This document shows positions 35,197 to 46,644 of a DNA stretch of 64,000 nt, in pieces (position 1 is the stretch's first letter; each line of letters begins with the position of its first letter). The notes beneath the pieces were generated by a model that made no database searches, had not been told where the DNA came from, and saw only the letters and a program-made list of their open reading frames with translations. The position numbers and the translations under genes were made by a program. Source of the stretch: Brassica napus (taxonomy: Eukaryota > Streptophyta > Magnoliopsida > Brassicales > Brassicaceae); NCBI RefSeq assembly GCF_020379485.1, contig NC_063444.1:8876652-8940651 (forward strand), written 5' to 3'.

Positions 35197-37512
35197 TTAA
35201 GTGAGATCATCCTCGTCGAGATCATCCCCAGCATTCATCTGAACTGCAGTAACATCTCCGGTGGGTAGCTTTCTCGCCAGCTTGATGATCTGCACGCAAA
35301 TACTTCTCTATGTTAAATCTCGATTGTTTAATGAAAACTTTCTACATTCTTCTGGTTTAACAATAACCAAGAAATGAATAAAAAAATCCAACCCTAGAGA
35401 GAGACAGTATTAGGATTAAGCAGATCATTTCAATGAATTACCGCATGATCCAAATTGGAGACGGTGCTTGAACACGCTACTTTCTTGATTTCTTCGATGT
35501 CACCTTCATTATAGGCTGTGAGCAGTCTGCTAGCAGTTCGGTTCTGATCACTTTTCAGAAAAGCATCAATCCTACACACAACAAGGAAAGTAATTTTCAG
35601 ATACGGAACAGCCGAACAGCTATCACATTTCCAAAATTCACTAAACTGTTTGCGTTTCTTGTTTGCTTCAACACACACATGGTCCATATATTACTAGCCA
35701 TCGAACTACCAAGTGGCTACATAAAGAGAGAAGAGTATACTCACTGAGAACAATCGTTGTAGCATTTTTCAGCCTGCTTCAGGTCATGGCCATACAGATA
35801 TACAATGATTGCACTAAGATATGCCTGAAATAAAGAGCAAAACAGTTAACTCAAACTAATCAGAGTGCAATGGAGTTGAAAAAGATGAAACCAGATCACC
35901 CTATGCTCATACCTTACACTGGCTATTTGTGGCGTCGCACTTGTCAGCCGCTACACCCAATCTTAAGAAAAAGGTTGCTGCATCTGTGAACCTACAATTT
36001 TAAAATTGTAAGTGAATCAGTTTCTGTATCAGATAGATGGAGAAAAACATTCATTGATACCGCTATTATCTAAAGCACAGAAAGTATATCCACGTGCAAT
36101 GAAACTTTAACATGTATTTTGAGGTAAGGAAAAACTTACTTCTCGAGCTTTATGTAAACACTAGCACAAGCACGGTACAGGTCAAAGGCCATCTGGTCCC
36201 TCCCATCTTCTTCAAGGATTTCACAAGCATCGGTGTATAGTTGGATGGCATCTTCAGGTTTGACCTCTTCCAAAGCACTGAAGAATAAAAATTATCGAAG
36301 ATCAAACAAACAAAAAGTAGGAGCAAGCTCGAGAAATTTATTAAAAGGTCAACATAAAAGATTACCGAGCAGCCTTTCCAAGAGCATCTGATGCGGGTTG
36401 TGCCCTTCCACACTCAACATACAGCTCAGACGCCTTCCTATAAAAATCAGCAACTTCGTTCCAGATACTTAGCTTCTGTGCTAGGGCAGCAGCAGACTCC
36501 ATATGCTTTGCAGCATCCCAGGGACTAATTCATATCAAGGATCACACTAAATAGAATGATGTGTGCATACAGCAAAAATAATTAGCAGCATATAGTAATA
36601 GTCTCAAAAAGGGTAATTTTGGATACGAAGACTGCATCACTTGTCCTTGCGAAGCTTTCTCGAGAGCCACTTTAGCTCTTTCATATTTGCTTGATGCCCT
36701 AAAGCCATTTGCTGTATGATGAAAAAGAGTAAAAAAGACAAGAACAAAATCAGTTTTTCATTCCGGGCATGAGAATAACCTGCCACGCTTACAACATCTC
36801 AAGTCACAGATTAACATTTTTGGGATAATTAAAAGGGAAGAAAAAAAGAAATTCGAAACATAGAAGCTGCCAGCCATAGAGGAAAACTACAAACCTGCTT
36901 GCTCATACAACTCAGTAGCACCTCTCCAGTCAGCACTCCATCTAGTAAGCGTGAGTTTTGTCCTGTGAGAAGAATATGAATTAACCAAAAAATGCTTAGA
37001 AGGATGTGAAAACCAAAAACAACACCATTTTGGATCAAACCAATCCAAAATGATTTCTCAATCCTTGCACTGCATACTCATAATCCAACTTTTAAAGCCA
37101 AGACATTTTGCATTTACAAGACTATAAAAGAAGTATTTTTTTTTTCATTTAAAAAAAATTAGCAGTCTCCTTGATTATATATCAAAGTAAAGGAGTCTTC
37201 TTAAACATAAAGCAAAATCTCAGCTTAATCTGTTCCTAACAGTACACGAGATCCTAGAATCGCCTTTCCAACAAAAACCTCGATCGAATCATAATCACGA
37301 CAAGTTTTATCGATCACCGTTACAAAAGAGAACCTCAAATCCTAAGAGCAGAGTCATATCAAATAAAAACCCAGTTCGAATCTCTTAGTTGCACCGATCA
37401 TTAACATCATCGTACAGAGACATTCACAGTTACGGTCAAGAGAGGGGAAGAGGAAGAAGAAAGCATACATCTTGTCGGCTTTGGACATCATCTTTTCAGG
37501 ATCCGAAGACAT
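35197..37512 (-). CDS. GSNAP: Gamma-soluble NSF attachment protein
   Basis: Adaptor that links the NSF ATPase to SNARE complexes for disassembly after membrane fusion. Nine exons give 291 residues: 37469-37512, 36895-36962, 36627-36711, 36366-36524, 36140-36277, 35913-35991, 35745-35824, 35442-35571 and 35197-35289. The protein begins MSSDPEKMMSKADKMTKLTL and consists of TPR-like helical hairpins (YEQAANGFRASSKYERAK; FYRKASELYVECGRAQPASD; LYRACASVYIKLEKFTDAA). It ends in an acidic tail AGDDLDEDDLT. Exon lengths sum to whole codons. No lesion is seen. Confidence 0.94.
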
Positions 37513-38075
37513 GACTTTCAGTAAACGTCCCTGCGATCTAGCAAACTCCGAGATCGATCTCCAATTCTACAATCGCCGCTCCACTCTCCTCTGATCAAAG
37601 ATGTGCGTTTTTTTTAGCAAAAGATCTTTTTATTTTTAGTCATAAATAATTAGACTTTATCTTCCCCATTTAAAATAATTGTTTTTAAAAAAAAATCTTT
37701 TTTCTTACACCAAGCAAAAAAAAAAACAATGTTTACCTTTACACCATTTCTAGACTTGTGTTCTGTGTGAGATTCTAATCTTAGTAGATTAGATTAAAAG
37801 TAACAAACTTTGTCAATAAAAATGTAAACTTTATACCAAAAATCAAACTTATATATATATATATCTCACCTCTATTCTTCATCAAGCTCATGACAGTAAG
37901 CAAAGCATGACTGAAGATTTAGGTAGCAAGTAGAAATCTCCTAACTCATCCCTAACTTTCATTCTCCACTCTATAAATCACAACACCATTTGACTCCAAA
38001 ACACCATCCACAATCGACTTCCCTCTCTGATAAAAAAAACTCCAAGACCACAAAAACAAGTCAGTCACAGCTACA
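37513..38075. other. Divergent promoter region between gamma-SNAP and the tapetum-type gene
   Basis: AT-rich, with a (TA)n run at about 37850-37862 and TATAAATC at 37972, about 100 bases before the next start codon and therefore a plausible TATA box for it. No coding sequence. Confidence 0.55.
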
Positions 38076-38471
38076 ATGTCAATCTCAAGCCTCTCTCTCT
38101 GCTTAATCTTTCTCACCACCCCACTTGTTCTCTCCTCTCGCACCCCCAAAATAGCTGTAGCAGCATCACCTGCAACAGAGAAGAATCTTCAGAAAACACA
38201 TGTTCATCCTCCTGCACTGCCTGTTTCTGATTCATCATCTTCCATGGCCAAGATTGATGCTGAGCCAGCACCGAACACGGCTATAGCCGGTTTCTTCAGG
38301 CATATAATCCCATTCCAAGGCTGGCCTTTCCACAAGTATGTTCCTTTCCCAATGGACAAGCCAGCAAACCCTTCTGTTACTACAACACCGGCTACTGGAG
38401 CTGAGGAAGACGAATCTCAGAAGGTGCCTTCTTCTCCAAGCAACGGAAACAGAGATGGTGGCAACGCTTGA
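38076..38471 (+). CDS. Small secreted protein, tapetum-specific TAP35/TAP44-like
   Basis: A single exon encodes 131 residues. The N-terminus (MSISSLSLCLIFLTTPLVLSS) is a signal peptide. The rest is hydrophilic and Pro/Ser/Thr-rich around one conserved block, FFRHIIPFQGWPFHKYVPFP. The position between gamma-SNAP and SBT2.2 matches an A. thaliana gene I recall as tapetum-specific protein-like (At4g20420). Biochemical function is unknown; a secreted anther role is inferred from the name only. Confidence 0.75.
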   Translation: MSISSLSLCLIFLTTPLVLSSRTPKIAVAASPATEKNLQKTHVHPPALPVSDSSSSMAKIDAEPAPNTAIAGFFRHIIPFQGWPFHKYVPFPMDKPANPSVTTTPATGAEEDESQKVPSSPSNGNRDGGNA

Positions 38472-38616
38472 AGACATTTTATTATGTTAAAAAAATGCTA
38501 TGTGACAGTTTATTATGTTAAATAAAAGATGTACCATGTACTATAAATGCTATGTGACATTTTATTTTTACATGGATTAATCAAATGAATACACTTTTAA
38601 ATCTTATCTACCAAGT

Positions 38617-41600
38617 TCATTGTTTTGAAACCATTTTCACTATGACAGAAACAGGAATATGAACAATGTGTCCCATGTCTCCAAACAGCTTGATTGTCCC
38701 AAAGCTTGCTATAGAGCTGTTCTTCTTTGCCTTGAAGGTTACGCTTAGTAGCTTTGTCTCTCCACTGGCTATAGAGAATTGGGTAGGAGACGCCTTCATC
38801 AAAACACCAAAAGGAGGAACCAAACCCACACTGTACGTCTCGTTTCCAGCTATGTTTTTCATCAGTCTTTGCACAGTCCGCGTGTTGTTAAGTCTTGAGA
38901 GTGTGATGGATGGTAGATTGAGGTCAGAACCACTGATCGTTGCGTTGCTAAGGAGACAGTTCTTGCCTGTGTAGTTGAATACTGCTGGAGCTGATCCGTT
39001 GATCCCACAAAGGAATGACATATAGTCGTCAAAACTAGTGTCAAAGATTAGGCCAGGATCCAAAGCTGCGGTTGCGTTCACAAAGCCGTTCCCCATATCA
39101 AACGGTGTTGCAGGAGTCATGCTTTGGTCAGGATTAGCATAAGCACGCTGAGCCATTATCTCCTCTCCTTTATTGTCTAACGTAGCAGAGGTTGTTGAAA
39201 GTGCAGATGCAATTGCTGCAGGACTAAACTTTCTGAATCTCTGCTTGATCAATGCAGCCACGCCAGCTACATGAGGAGCAGCCATGCTAGTACCAGACAT
39301 CATCGCAAAACTCTCTCCTACCAAAAAGAACACAACACCATTAACTTCATGTCTCATAATGCTTTGGAGATATATCTATATACCTTCAAACTCAGTGGAG
39401 TCTGTGGCAGCAGAACTCCAAGCGCCCCAAATGGAATGTCCAGGAGCTACAAGATTGGGTTTCAAAATGTCAGCGTCGTTGAGAAAGCTGTCTTGTGGAT
39501 CAGGTCCTCTTGCTGAGTAGTACATAATCTTGGGAGCTCTGTCACTGAAGTTAGCCTTTTGTCCACCTGTAATGGCTGCAACTCCCCCAAATCTAACAAT
39601 CTCCTTGGTGGTTCCATCTCTTTCAAGAGTTGAGTTATAGTACTTGAGTAAAACCTTACAAAAAACATATCTGTCATATCTCTATTCCAGAAGCATCAAA
39701 TGGTTATGTTTCTAAGTTATACACTCACCTTGGAGTCTTCAGGAGATGGAATTATAATTCCAGGCATATCCATTGGTGTAGGATTGATCTGAAACCCAAG
39801 GACATATGGATCCATGTAGAACACAACACCCTTTGCAGATAGATTCTTGGAAATAGCTAAAGCTTGTTTGATAGTGGAAAGCCCAAGGACAAAACGGATA
39901 GAGTAGCTGCATATCAGGAGCTTCCCACAGATAAGATCCTTATCAAAACTGTCATAGTCTTGGCATTCACTTGCATACATGTCCTTGTCTACAGCAGAGC
40001 TTTTGTTCTTCAATGCATCAACAGCAGAGATCATTGTGAACATCTTCCCTTCATCTGTAGGTACTAAACAAAAAACAGCAATTCAAAAAGCTAAAGCCAT
40101 TTACAAAACTAGCTGATGGTGGTTTCTAATAAGACTTACGTGCAAGTCCAACGCCTGGAATGGTTACATTGTTGCCTAAGGTTATTGAATTAGAGTAAAC
40201 ACGATCGTGAGTAGCAGCACCAACTGTGAAAATCCAGGGGCTGAAGGAGGACATGCTCTTAGGGGAAGGACCTGTGTTTCCTGCAGCTTGCACTACGAAT
40301 ATACCTGCTTTAACAGCGGATAGCATCGCCATATCTAGTGGGTTGAAGAAGGTGGCAACACCGGGAGGACGTCGGTTAGGTGTGATGGATAGACTTAATA
40401 TGTCAACTCCATCTTGAGCTGCCTAAGAAAATTCATAAACCGTCTAAAAAGTGTCATGGAAAGATACATTCATTCTGAATTCTGATGGTCAGGTGAAATG
40501 AGAAAGGGTAAATGGTTTTACCTGGTCTATAGCAGCAACAACATCTGCAGCAAATCCACCAAAACTCTTGTACAATGCCTTGTAAACAGAAATGCTAGTA
40601 CATACCAAACACACATAATCAGTACTCTCAATGCAATATGAATAATAAAATGATGGTCAAAACCAGTGTTCTAAAAATTGGTTTAGGCGGCAAATTGGAC
40701 TTAAACGAAGCCTAAACAATAATCTCCTATATAAAGCGCCTAATTAGCGACTAGCGATTTCTTGAACATCGGTCAATATGCATATATAGACTTACTGTGC
40801 ACGAGGAGCTATTCCACTGGCACTTCCAAAGTTATGGCCAGAAACTACAGCTGAGACCCCATGGTTACCCGCTGCAATAGAAGCTGTATGTCTGTATATG
40901 ATCAAGATAAGTCTATAGTATCAGCATCATGTGAAATAGATGGTAAATGATTCAAGACTATACTTACGTGCCATGGCCATCACCGTCAAAAGGGGAAGCA
41001 AAGTCCTCAGATGAGTTGAATATCCCTCTAGTAATAGCAGACTGAGCGAAATGGCGAGCTCCAACAAGCTTCCTATTGCATGATCCGGATGGAAAATCCG
41101 GGGTGACTTCACAAACACCTGAGAAGTGATTAGGGACGGGATACTGACGCTGAGAAGCGTCAGTGCCGTTGAAGCTAGGGTGAGTTGGGTCAATGCCAGT
41201 GTCGATAAACCCAATAACTATGCCTTCTCCAGCAGTTTCATATCCACCTTCTTTGACCCATGCACCTTTTGGTAGACCCATGAACTGAGGTGTGTAGGTT
41301 GTGGCCGTCCTAACGGAGAAATCCAACACTATGTTTACTACTTCACTTCTCCTTGAAAGCTTCTCTGCCTTTTAGAAGAAGAAGAAAAATAACTTTGCAT
41401 CAGTGTCTACTTCTTTTACTGTATATAGAAGCTCATATAGATATGGCATGAGTCAAAATTAACATACCTGTTGTGAGCTAACAAAAACAGCAAAGCCATT
41501 GATGAGATAGTGGAAGCTATAAAGCTTTATGTACTTCTCTCCCTTCAATGCATCTCTCAGCAAAGAGTCATGAGCTTGAGAAATTGCTGATCTCCTTGAC

Positions 41601-42083
41601 CTCCAATAACGTGACTTTGACATGTTCCTATAACCAGAGAACCAAAATCAATACTAATAGGATTTCAACACAGCAAAAGAGTGAACCTTTATACACAAAA
41701 GTCCAGTTTCTAGTGCTGATAGTTTAAGAGAATTATATACAATGCATGTACCTTAAGGTGCTAATCTCACTCAGTGAATTCATTAACTAACAGAATTTTC
41801 AAGATTCTAAAGGAAAATTCAGTTACCTTGGTTGGAGTTTTGGTGTAGTAAACGTTGAAGTGTCTCCATGTTTGGATCCTTGGTGGTTTTGTTCTCTGAC
41901 TGTTGTCACTGCTTCTTGTTGTTGGAAAAGATGAAGAGTAGGAGCTTGTCTGAGAGTAACAATGTAAACAGCCGTAGTGGAGTTTGTATCAGAATCATCA
42001 CTAACTTGTCCCAAGGTGGTCGACAAAAGACCAACACAGAAGAGAAGAAAAACTCCAAAATTCACCATCAGAACTCTCCTCAT
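38617..42083 (-). CDS. SBT2.2: Subtilisin-like serine protease, SBT2 group
   Basis: Secreted serine protease. Nine exons give 858 residues: 41827-42083, 41468-41627, 40968-41368, 40796-40891, 40522-40594, 40140-40422, 39729-40063, 39384-39654 and 38617-39317. It has a signal peptide (NFGVFLLFCVGLLSTTLG), an I9 propeptide (AVYIVTLRQAP), and the catalytic Asp in GFIDTGIDPTHPSF, His in GDGHGTHTAS, oxyanion Asn in QAAGNTGPSP and Ser in MSGTSMAAPHVAG. A PA-like insertion and a fibronectin-III-like C-terminus follow. The large insert and position fit A. thaliana SBT2.2 (At4g20430). Intron 4 holds a hAT-like MITE (40664-40780). No break is seen. Confidence 0.93.
40664..40780. mobile_element. hAT-like MITE in the subtilase intron
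   Basis: It starts CAGTGTTCTAAAAATTGG and ends TTGAACATCG, with remnants of the GCGCCTAA-type core seen in the larger relative at 46270-46636. The flanks GTCAAAAC and GTCAATAT suggest a decayed 8 bp target duplication. It lies within the intron between exons 4 and 5. Confidence 0.65.
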
Positions 42084-44255
42084 TATTTTTTCTCACTTCA
42101 CTGATTAAAACCACCACAAAACCCACCAATAGCTTAAGTAAGAAAAGAAAGAGAGAAAGCTGCAAATTAAAAGCTCATGAAGCAAACATGGTGGACAAGT
42201 GGAGTTTCAGAGAAAGGACTTGCCTTTTAGTATTTTTTTTTTTCCGTGTTGGAGAAGGTGAAAGCTGTAGTGTGCTTATTATTAGATTTATATAGACACT
42301 TTTTTTTATCAAATATATTTATATAGACACTAAGATTGGATATTTTGAGCAGAAAGAAAAGCCCAAAACTCACGAGAATCTGAAAGCTTTTCTCTCTTGG
42401 ATTCTGCGAGTATTTTTGAACGTTTTAAGTACACATTACACGGTCCCATAAGGAAAGGACGAGCAGTGTGTTATTGAAAAAAACACAATTTTGCAAAATT
42501 TAGCTGTTGTAACTTGTCGGCTTGGATTCTTCTATCTTCCTTTTTCGTTATTTTTACTTTAAGCAGGTATTGAACATAACAGATTTCACTGAAATTAAAC
42601 TAATGTAATAATAAATCTCCAATATTTTTTTTGACTATGAACATATAAAATAAGCTAATTAGGATCCATTAAAGAAAAATAAATAGTCTCAACAGAATAT
42701 AGAACTCGAATTCGTTATAAAGTATCATTCTGATTAAGAAATAAAACAATAACAAGTAACGACTATATATTACTATATGATTAAAGTGGTAGCAGCTTTC
42801 TTAATATTTGTATGATGTTTTAAAATCATTAAAGCTGAGATTTAGCAATGGTGGGAGGGTCAAATGTGAAGAAGAATCATTAGGAGTGCTAATGGGTCAC
42901 ACACACCGTTAGGTTTTTACTTTTCAATACTTTTCCTCATTTTCTTTTCTTTTTTATTATTTAATTTGTCCTTCAACGGTACAATTAACTATAACAAAGA
43001 GATGACTAATTCTACAAATGTCATTGCAATGAATAAATACTCACTGAAGAAAACTCATTGCTAACACAGTCGTGTACAATCATTGGAACATTCTACAGTC
43101 GAAAGTTTTGAACCACTTGTCGGATTTAGAATACAGACCAAACCGAAAAGTTCGAATTCACGTACGTATATGATTATAGCCAACTATTTGAAACCCAACA
43201 TGTTACTTAAAATTTGCATCTATAATCTTTCGTTTTCTGATTATGAATTTCATTATAAAGAAGCATTTTACTCACTATCCGGTCCTAATCATTCGTCTAA
43301 TTATTTATTATCCTAAACGTTGTCCAAAAAAAAAAAGAAATTATTACACTAAGCAGACGAAATTTGGGCTACAGATCATAAACAGAATAAGAATTAACAT
43401 TTTACAAAGCCATCCGCTTTGGCATGGCAGATGTAATAAGGTTATGAACGCAGCTAAGGACCTTATAGGTGGTATCAGGCATGTTAATCAAAAAACATCG
43501 AACCAAAAAAACAACAATGAACAATCCCAAAGGTCGAGGGAAGTTGAAGAAGTCGATTTATCAGCTAATAAACTTGATCAGAAGAGAAGATGATGGATGA
43601 AGTGACAAGATTTGCAAATCCAAACAGATATAGTGATTTTATATATCCAAAATAAATCTGACAGAGGAAATATGAATATTCCACACTTTTGATGCAACCA
43701 CATGTTCTCTTCTTCATCCACAAAAAAGCTGAATGTGTACAACATCCACAGCTCCCTAAAACAAGGTTTTAACTAGTCATTTAAAAATTGGTCGGATTAG
43801 TTTCTAGGAAGGGATTAAATTTCATAAATTGGCGCAAGAAAGTATCAGACTAAACTTGCAAAGTGTAAATCCTAACTTAGATGTGCACATTGAATAAGGT
43901 GATTATAACCACAGGTTTAATGGAATCTTTCTTAAGCAAGACACAAGAAGATACGCAACTCAATACAAAGGCAAAGTGATCAGGTCATCGTAAAGTCGTT
44001 CTGATTAGAGTTCCACACTTAAAAAGGATAGCATTGTATAAAGATCAGGCGCAAATAAGATGTGAATAACAAAGTTTAATAAAATCTCTCTTACGGAAAC
44101 ACAAGAAGATAGGGCAAAGACACTCACTCGTCAAGACAAATCTACAAACTTTAAAGATAGATCAGAGATTGCAGCTAAAGACATGAAAAGCACAAAGTCC
44201 AACCAAACAAACTTAACAATGCCTTCACAATCTCACCAAACAAAGGCAAACCTAA
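42084..44255. other. Intergenic between SBT2.2 and SmB
   Basis: AT-rich with short unsupported frames, for example at 43083-43593. The right third (about 43600-44255) is probably the SmB 3' UTR and downstream region. Two similar blocks (ATGTGCACATTGAATAA near 43880 and AGATGTGAATAACAAAGTTTAATAAAATCT near 44058) hint at an old duplication. No gene is supported. Confidence 0.5.
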
Positions 44256-45062
44256 TCACTGCTGCTGATTATGTGGATTAGGCGGCGGTGGCCCAGGACG
44301 CGGCGGAGCAAACCCTCCAGGAGGAGGCTGCATTCCAGGGCGAGGAGGCCCAGGCGGTCCCTGCATCCCATGAGGTGGTGGAGGCCCCCTCATCATCCCA
44401 CCAGGCGGAGGTCCCATCGGTCTCTGCCCATACGGAGGCGGAGGAGGACCACCAGGCGGTCCTTGCATCCCATGAGGCGGCGGTCCAGAAAACTGCGGCC
44501 TCATACCGTAACTCGGCGGAGGACCTTGCGGAACGCCTCTCCCCATCGGAGGAGGACCACCACCAAAAGCCGGAGGAGGCGGGAGCATCTGCCCAGGAGG
44601 CCGCATCACAGGAGGACGAGAGATCTGAGGCTGCATCATCCCCGGAGACGGCCCACCAACTCCACGAACAGGCCCAGCAAGCCCAGGCTGAGCTTGAACG
44701 AGAGGCCCAGTAGGCACTCCACGTCCAGCAGCACGGCCCATTCCAGGCCCAGCAAGAGCCACTGCAGAGCCAGCCTTGGCACGAGACTCTTCAGGAGGAG
44801 GCGGTCCTTCCACCGTCATGGAGATAACCTCTTCGCCTCTGAGAAGAACCAACCCTAGCGTACGGCGATCTTCCCTCTCTTCGTTGATCTTCTTCCCTTT
44901 CGCCGGAGGGAGCTTGCGGAACTCCTCGCAGTCGCCGAGGACGAGGTTCATGTGGCGATCGAAGGCCATGAACTTCCCCACGAGCTGCCTTCCGTCTTGG
45001 ATCGTTACTCGCATCCTGTAGTTTACGAACTGGAGCATCTTGGAGCTCTTTGACATCGACAT
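44256..45062 (-). CDS. SMB: Small nuclear ribonucleoprotein SmB
   Basis: Core Sm protein of the U1, U2, U4 and U5 spliceosomal snRNPs. One open exon, 268 residues. The Sm fold occupies about residues 1-85: Sm1 ([20 protein letters not shown]...MNLVLGD) and Sm2 ([17 protein letters not shown]). The C-terminal two thirds is Pro/Gly/Met-rich with [10 protein letters not shown] and PPGMRPP-like repeats, as in animal SmB. Long frames on the opposite strand come from this repetitive GC-rich tail. A TGGGCTTGATTC...ATGGGCCC promoter segment lies at 45216-45241. Confidence 0.95.
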   Translation of the reverse strand: MSMSKSSKMLQFVNYRMRVTIQDGRQLVGKFMAFDRHMNLVLGDCEEFRKLPPAKGKKINEEREDRRTLGLVLLRGEEVISMTVEGPPPPEESRAKAGSAVALAGPGMGRAAGRGVPTGPLVQAQPGLAGPVRGVGGPSPGMMQPQISRPPVMRPPGQMLPPPPAFGGGPPPMGRGVPQGPPPSYGMRPQFSGPPPHGMQGPPGGPPPPPYGQRPMGPPPGGMMRGPPPPHGMQGPPGPPRPGMQPPPGGFAPPRPGPPPPNPHNQQQ

Positions 45063-45348
45063 TGTCGCCGATTAAGCGGTGGATACCCGCGGCGCGGTTG
45101 AGAAGATATTCGGTCGGCGAATCTAGTACGCCGGAAGAGTGGAGACGAACAGATCGAGATTATCGAGATGCCGAAATTTCTAGGGTTTATAATTGAATGC
45201 ACCTCTTCACTTGCTTATGGGCTTGATTCATAATGGGCCCTTAACATAAGATACTGCCATATTAGGCTCAGTAGACAAAATATTAAATAATTAATCTATA
45301 CTATTAAAAAAGAAGGATTTTCTACTTTTAAAATTCACCCTTTCATTT

Positions 45349-46120
45349 TTTTTTCCCAAATTAAGTTTTTTTTTCATTGAATAAAACTGGCCCAAAGCCC
45401 AAATACATAAGACAACAAGAAGCCCAACACATACGGGCTACAATGTAAACACTTAAGACAGGCCCGCGGCCCACACCACTCAGACCTGACCGACGCCGGC
45501 TGGAGAACGCGCATCAAGGAAGCAGGTTGCAGGACACGTGGAAGCATCTACTCCCTCGGATCGACACGCGTCGCAAGCCGCCTCAACCTGATCTTCTTCG
45601 CCTCGAAACGCCTCCTGAGCCACCTCACCAAACCTTGGTTACGCCGGATCTCGAAACCCACATCAAACCGCCTTCCTCTCCGGTGATCCTCCATCGAAAG
45701 CTTAATCGGACATACCGTGCTTTCCTCAGGACCACCCACTCTTCTCTCGAAAGTAAATCACGACCTCGTCTAATCTCTCTTGTCGACGATTTGAACGACG
45801 GAGAGGCTTAACTTCTTCAAAGATCTCATCCGCTGTATCTCCTGTTTCCCCGAACCAACAAGAGCAAAAACCAAACCAACCTTTAACCGCTAGCACCCAA
45901 TGTTCCTATGGGTTCCAAGCCAGCAGCGTAGAGCTAAGGAAGCCTCCACCCTTCGGAAACTATACGGCGACAGCAGAGCTCTGTAAGCCTCCCCTTCCCG
46001 AAAAAACTGAACCGACGGCGGCGGAGCAAATAAGAACCTCCACCTCCCGGAGAAAACCGACGACGACGGAGCTGTAGGAGCCTCCTCCTCCCGAAATCGC
46101 ACCTTGATCTAACCGATCCG
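45349..46120 (-). mobile_element. Poly(A) retroposon (LINE-type insertion) nested in the Helitron
   Basis: Flanked by a perfect 16 bp direct repeat ATTCACCCTTTCATTT (45333-45348 and 46121-46136). On the minus strand it begins with GC-rich sequence and ends in an A-rich tail, the mark of target-primed reverse transcription. It has a 70-codon frame (45890-46102) with no recognised domain. No reverse transcriptase is present, so it is truncated or non-autonomous. A repetitive block with CGACG...GGAG units occupies its 5' part. Confidence 0.8.
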
Positions 46121-46269
46121 ATTCACCCTTTCATTTAATCCAACCTTTTATATAAAATTAAATATCATAATCTACCTTTATTATAGCAACATAATTGTGG
46201 GACACTTACGTAAAATTCATTTGGTTTTACTTTTTAACCGATCATTACTCTTAAGTAATAAGTTATTAC

Positions 46270-46636
46270 CCCTGTTCTAAAAATCGGCCGCCTAGCCGCC
46301 TAATCTTTTTTTTTAATTATTATTTTTATTTTTATTTTTTTAATAATATTGTTTTTTATTTATTTGATCTAAAATTTTATAAATATCATTTATATTCGTA
46401 ATTTTGATAAAAATTACACTATATTAAGTTTATATATTCTATTTGTGTGTTTTATACAATCTTAAACATGAAAATGTATTAATGTTATACACAATTAAAG
46501 ATTAACATGTTTTATAACATAGTAAACAATCTAAAAATTCTGCCTCGCATAATTTTCGATTAATCCCCGATTTTTTCTTTAGGCGCTAGGCCCAACCCGA
46601 CCACCCGACCAGCGCCTAGCGCGTTCTCGAACAGGG
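46270..46636. mobile_element. hAT-like MITE
   Basis: 367 bp with terminal CCCTGTTC / GAACAGGG and 8 bp flanks GTTATTAC and ATTATTAC (7 of 8 identical), fitting the 8 bp target duplication of hAT elements. Subterminal GCCGCCTAG and GGCGCTAGG/GCGCCTAGCGC motifs are present. No coding capacity. A smaller relative lies in the SBT2.2 intron. Confidence 0.78.
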
Positions 46637-46644
46637 ATTATTAC

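Noticed and set aside
43083..43593. Overlapping plus-strand frames between SBT2.2 and SmB
   Set aside because: AT-rich, no conserved motif, and no splice or promoter pattern supports them.
44271..44858. Arg-rich antisense frames over SmB
   Set aside because: They are complements of the Pro/Gly-rich repeat tail of SmB.
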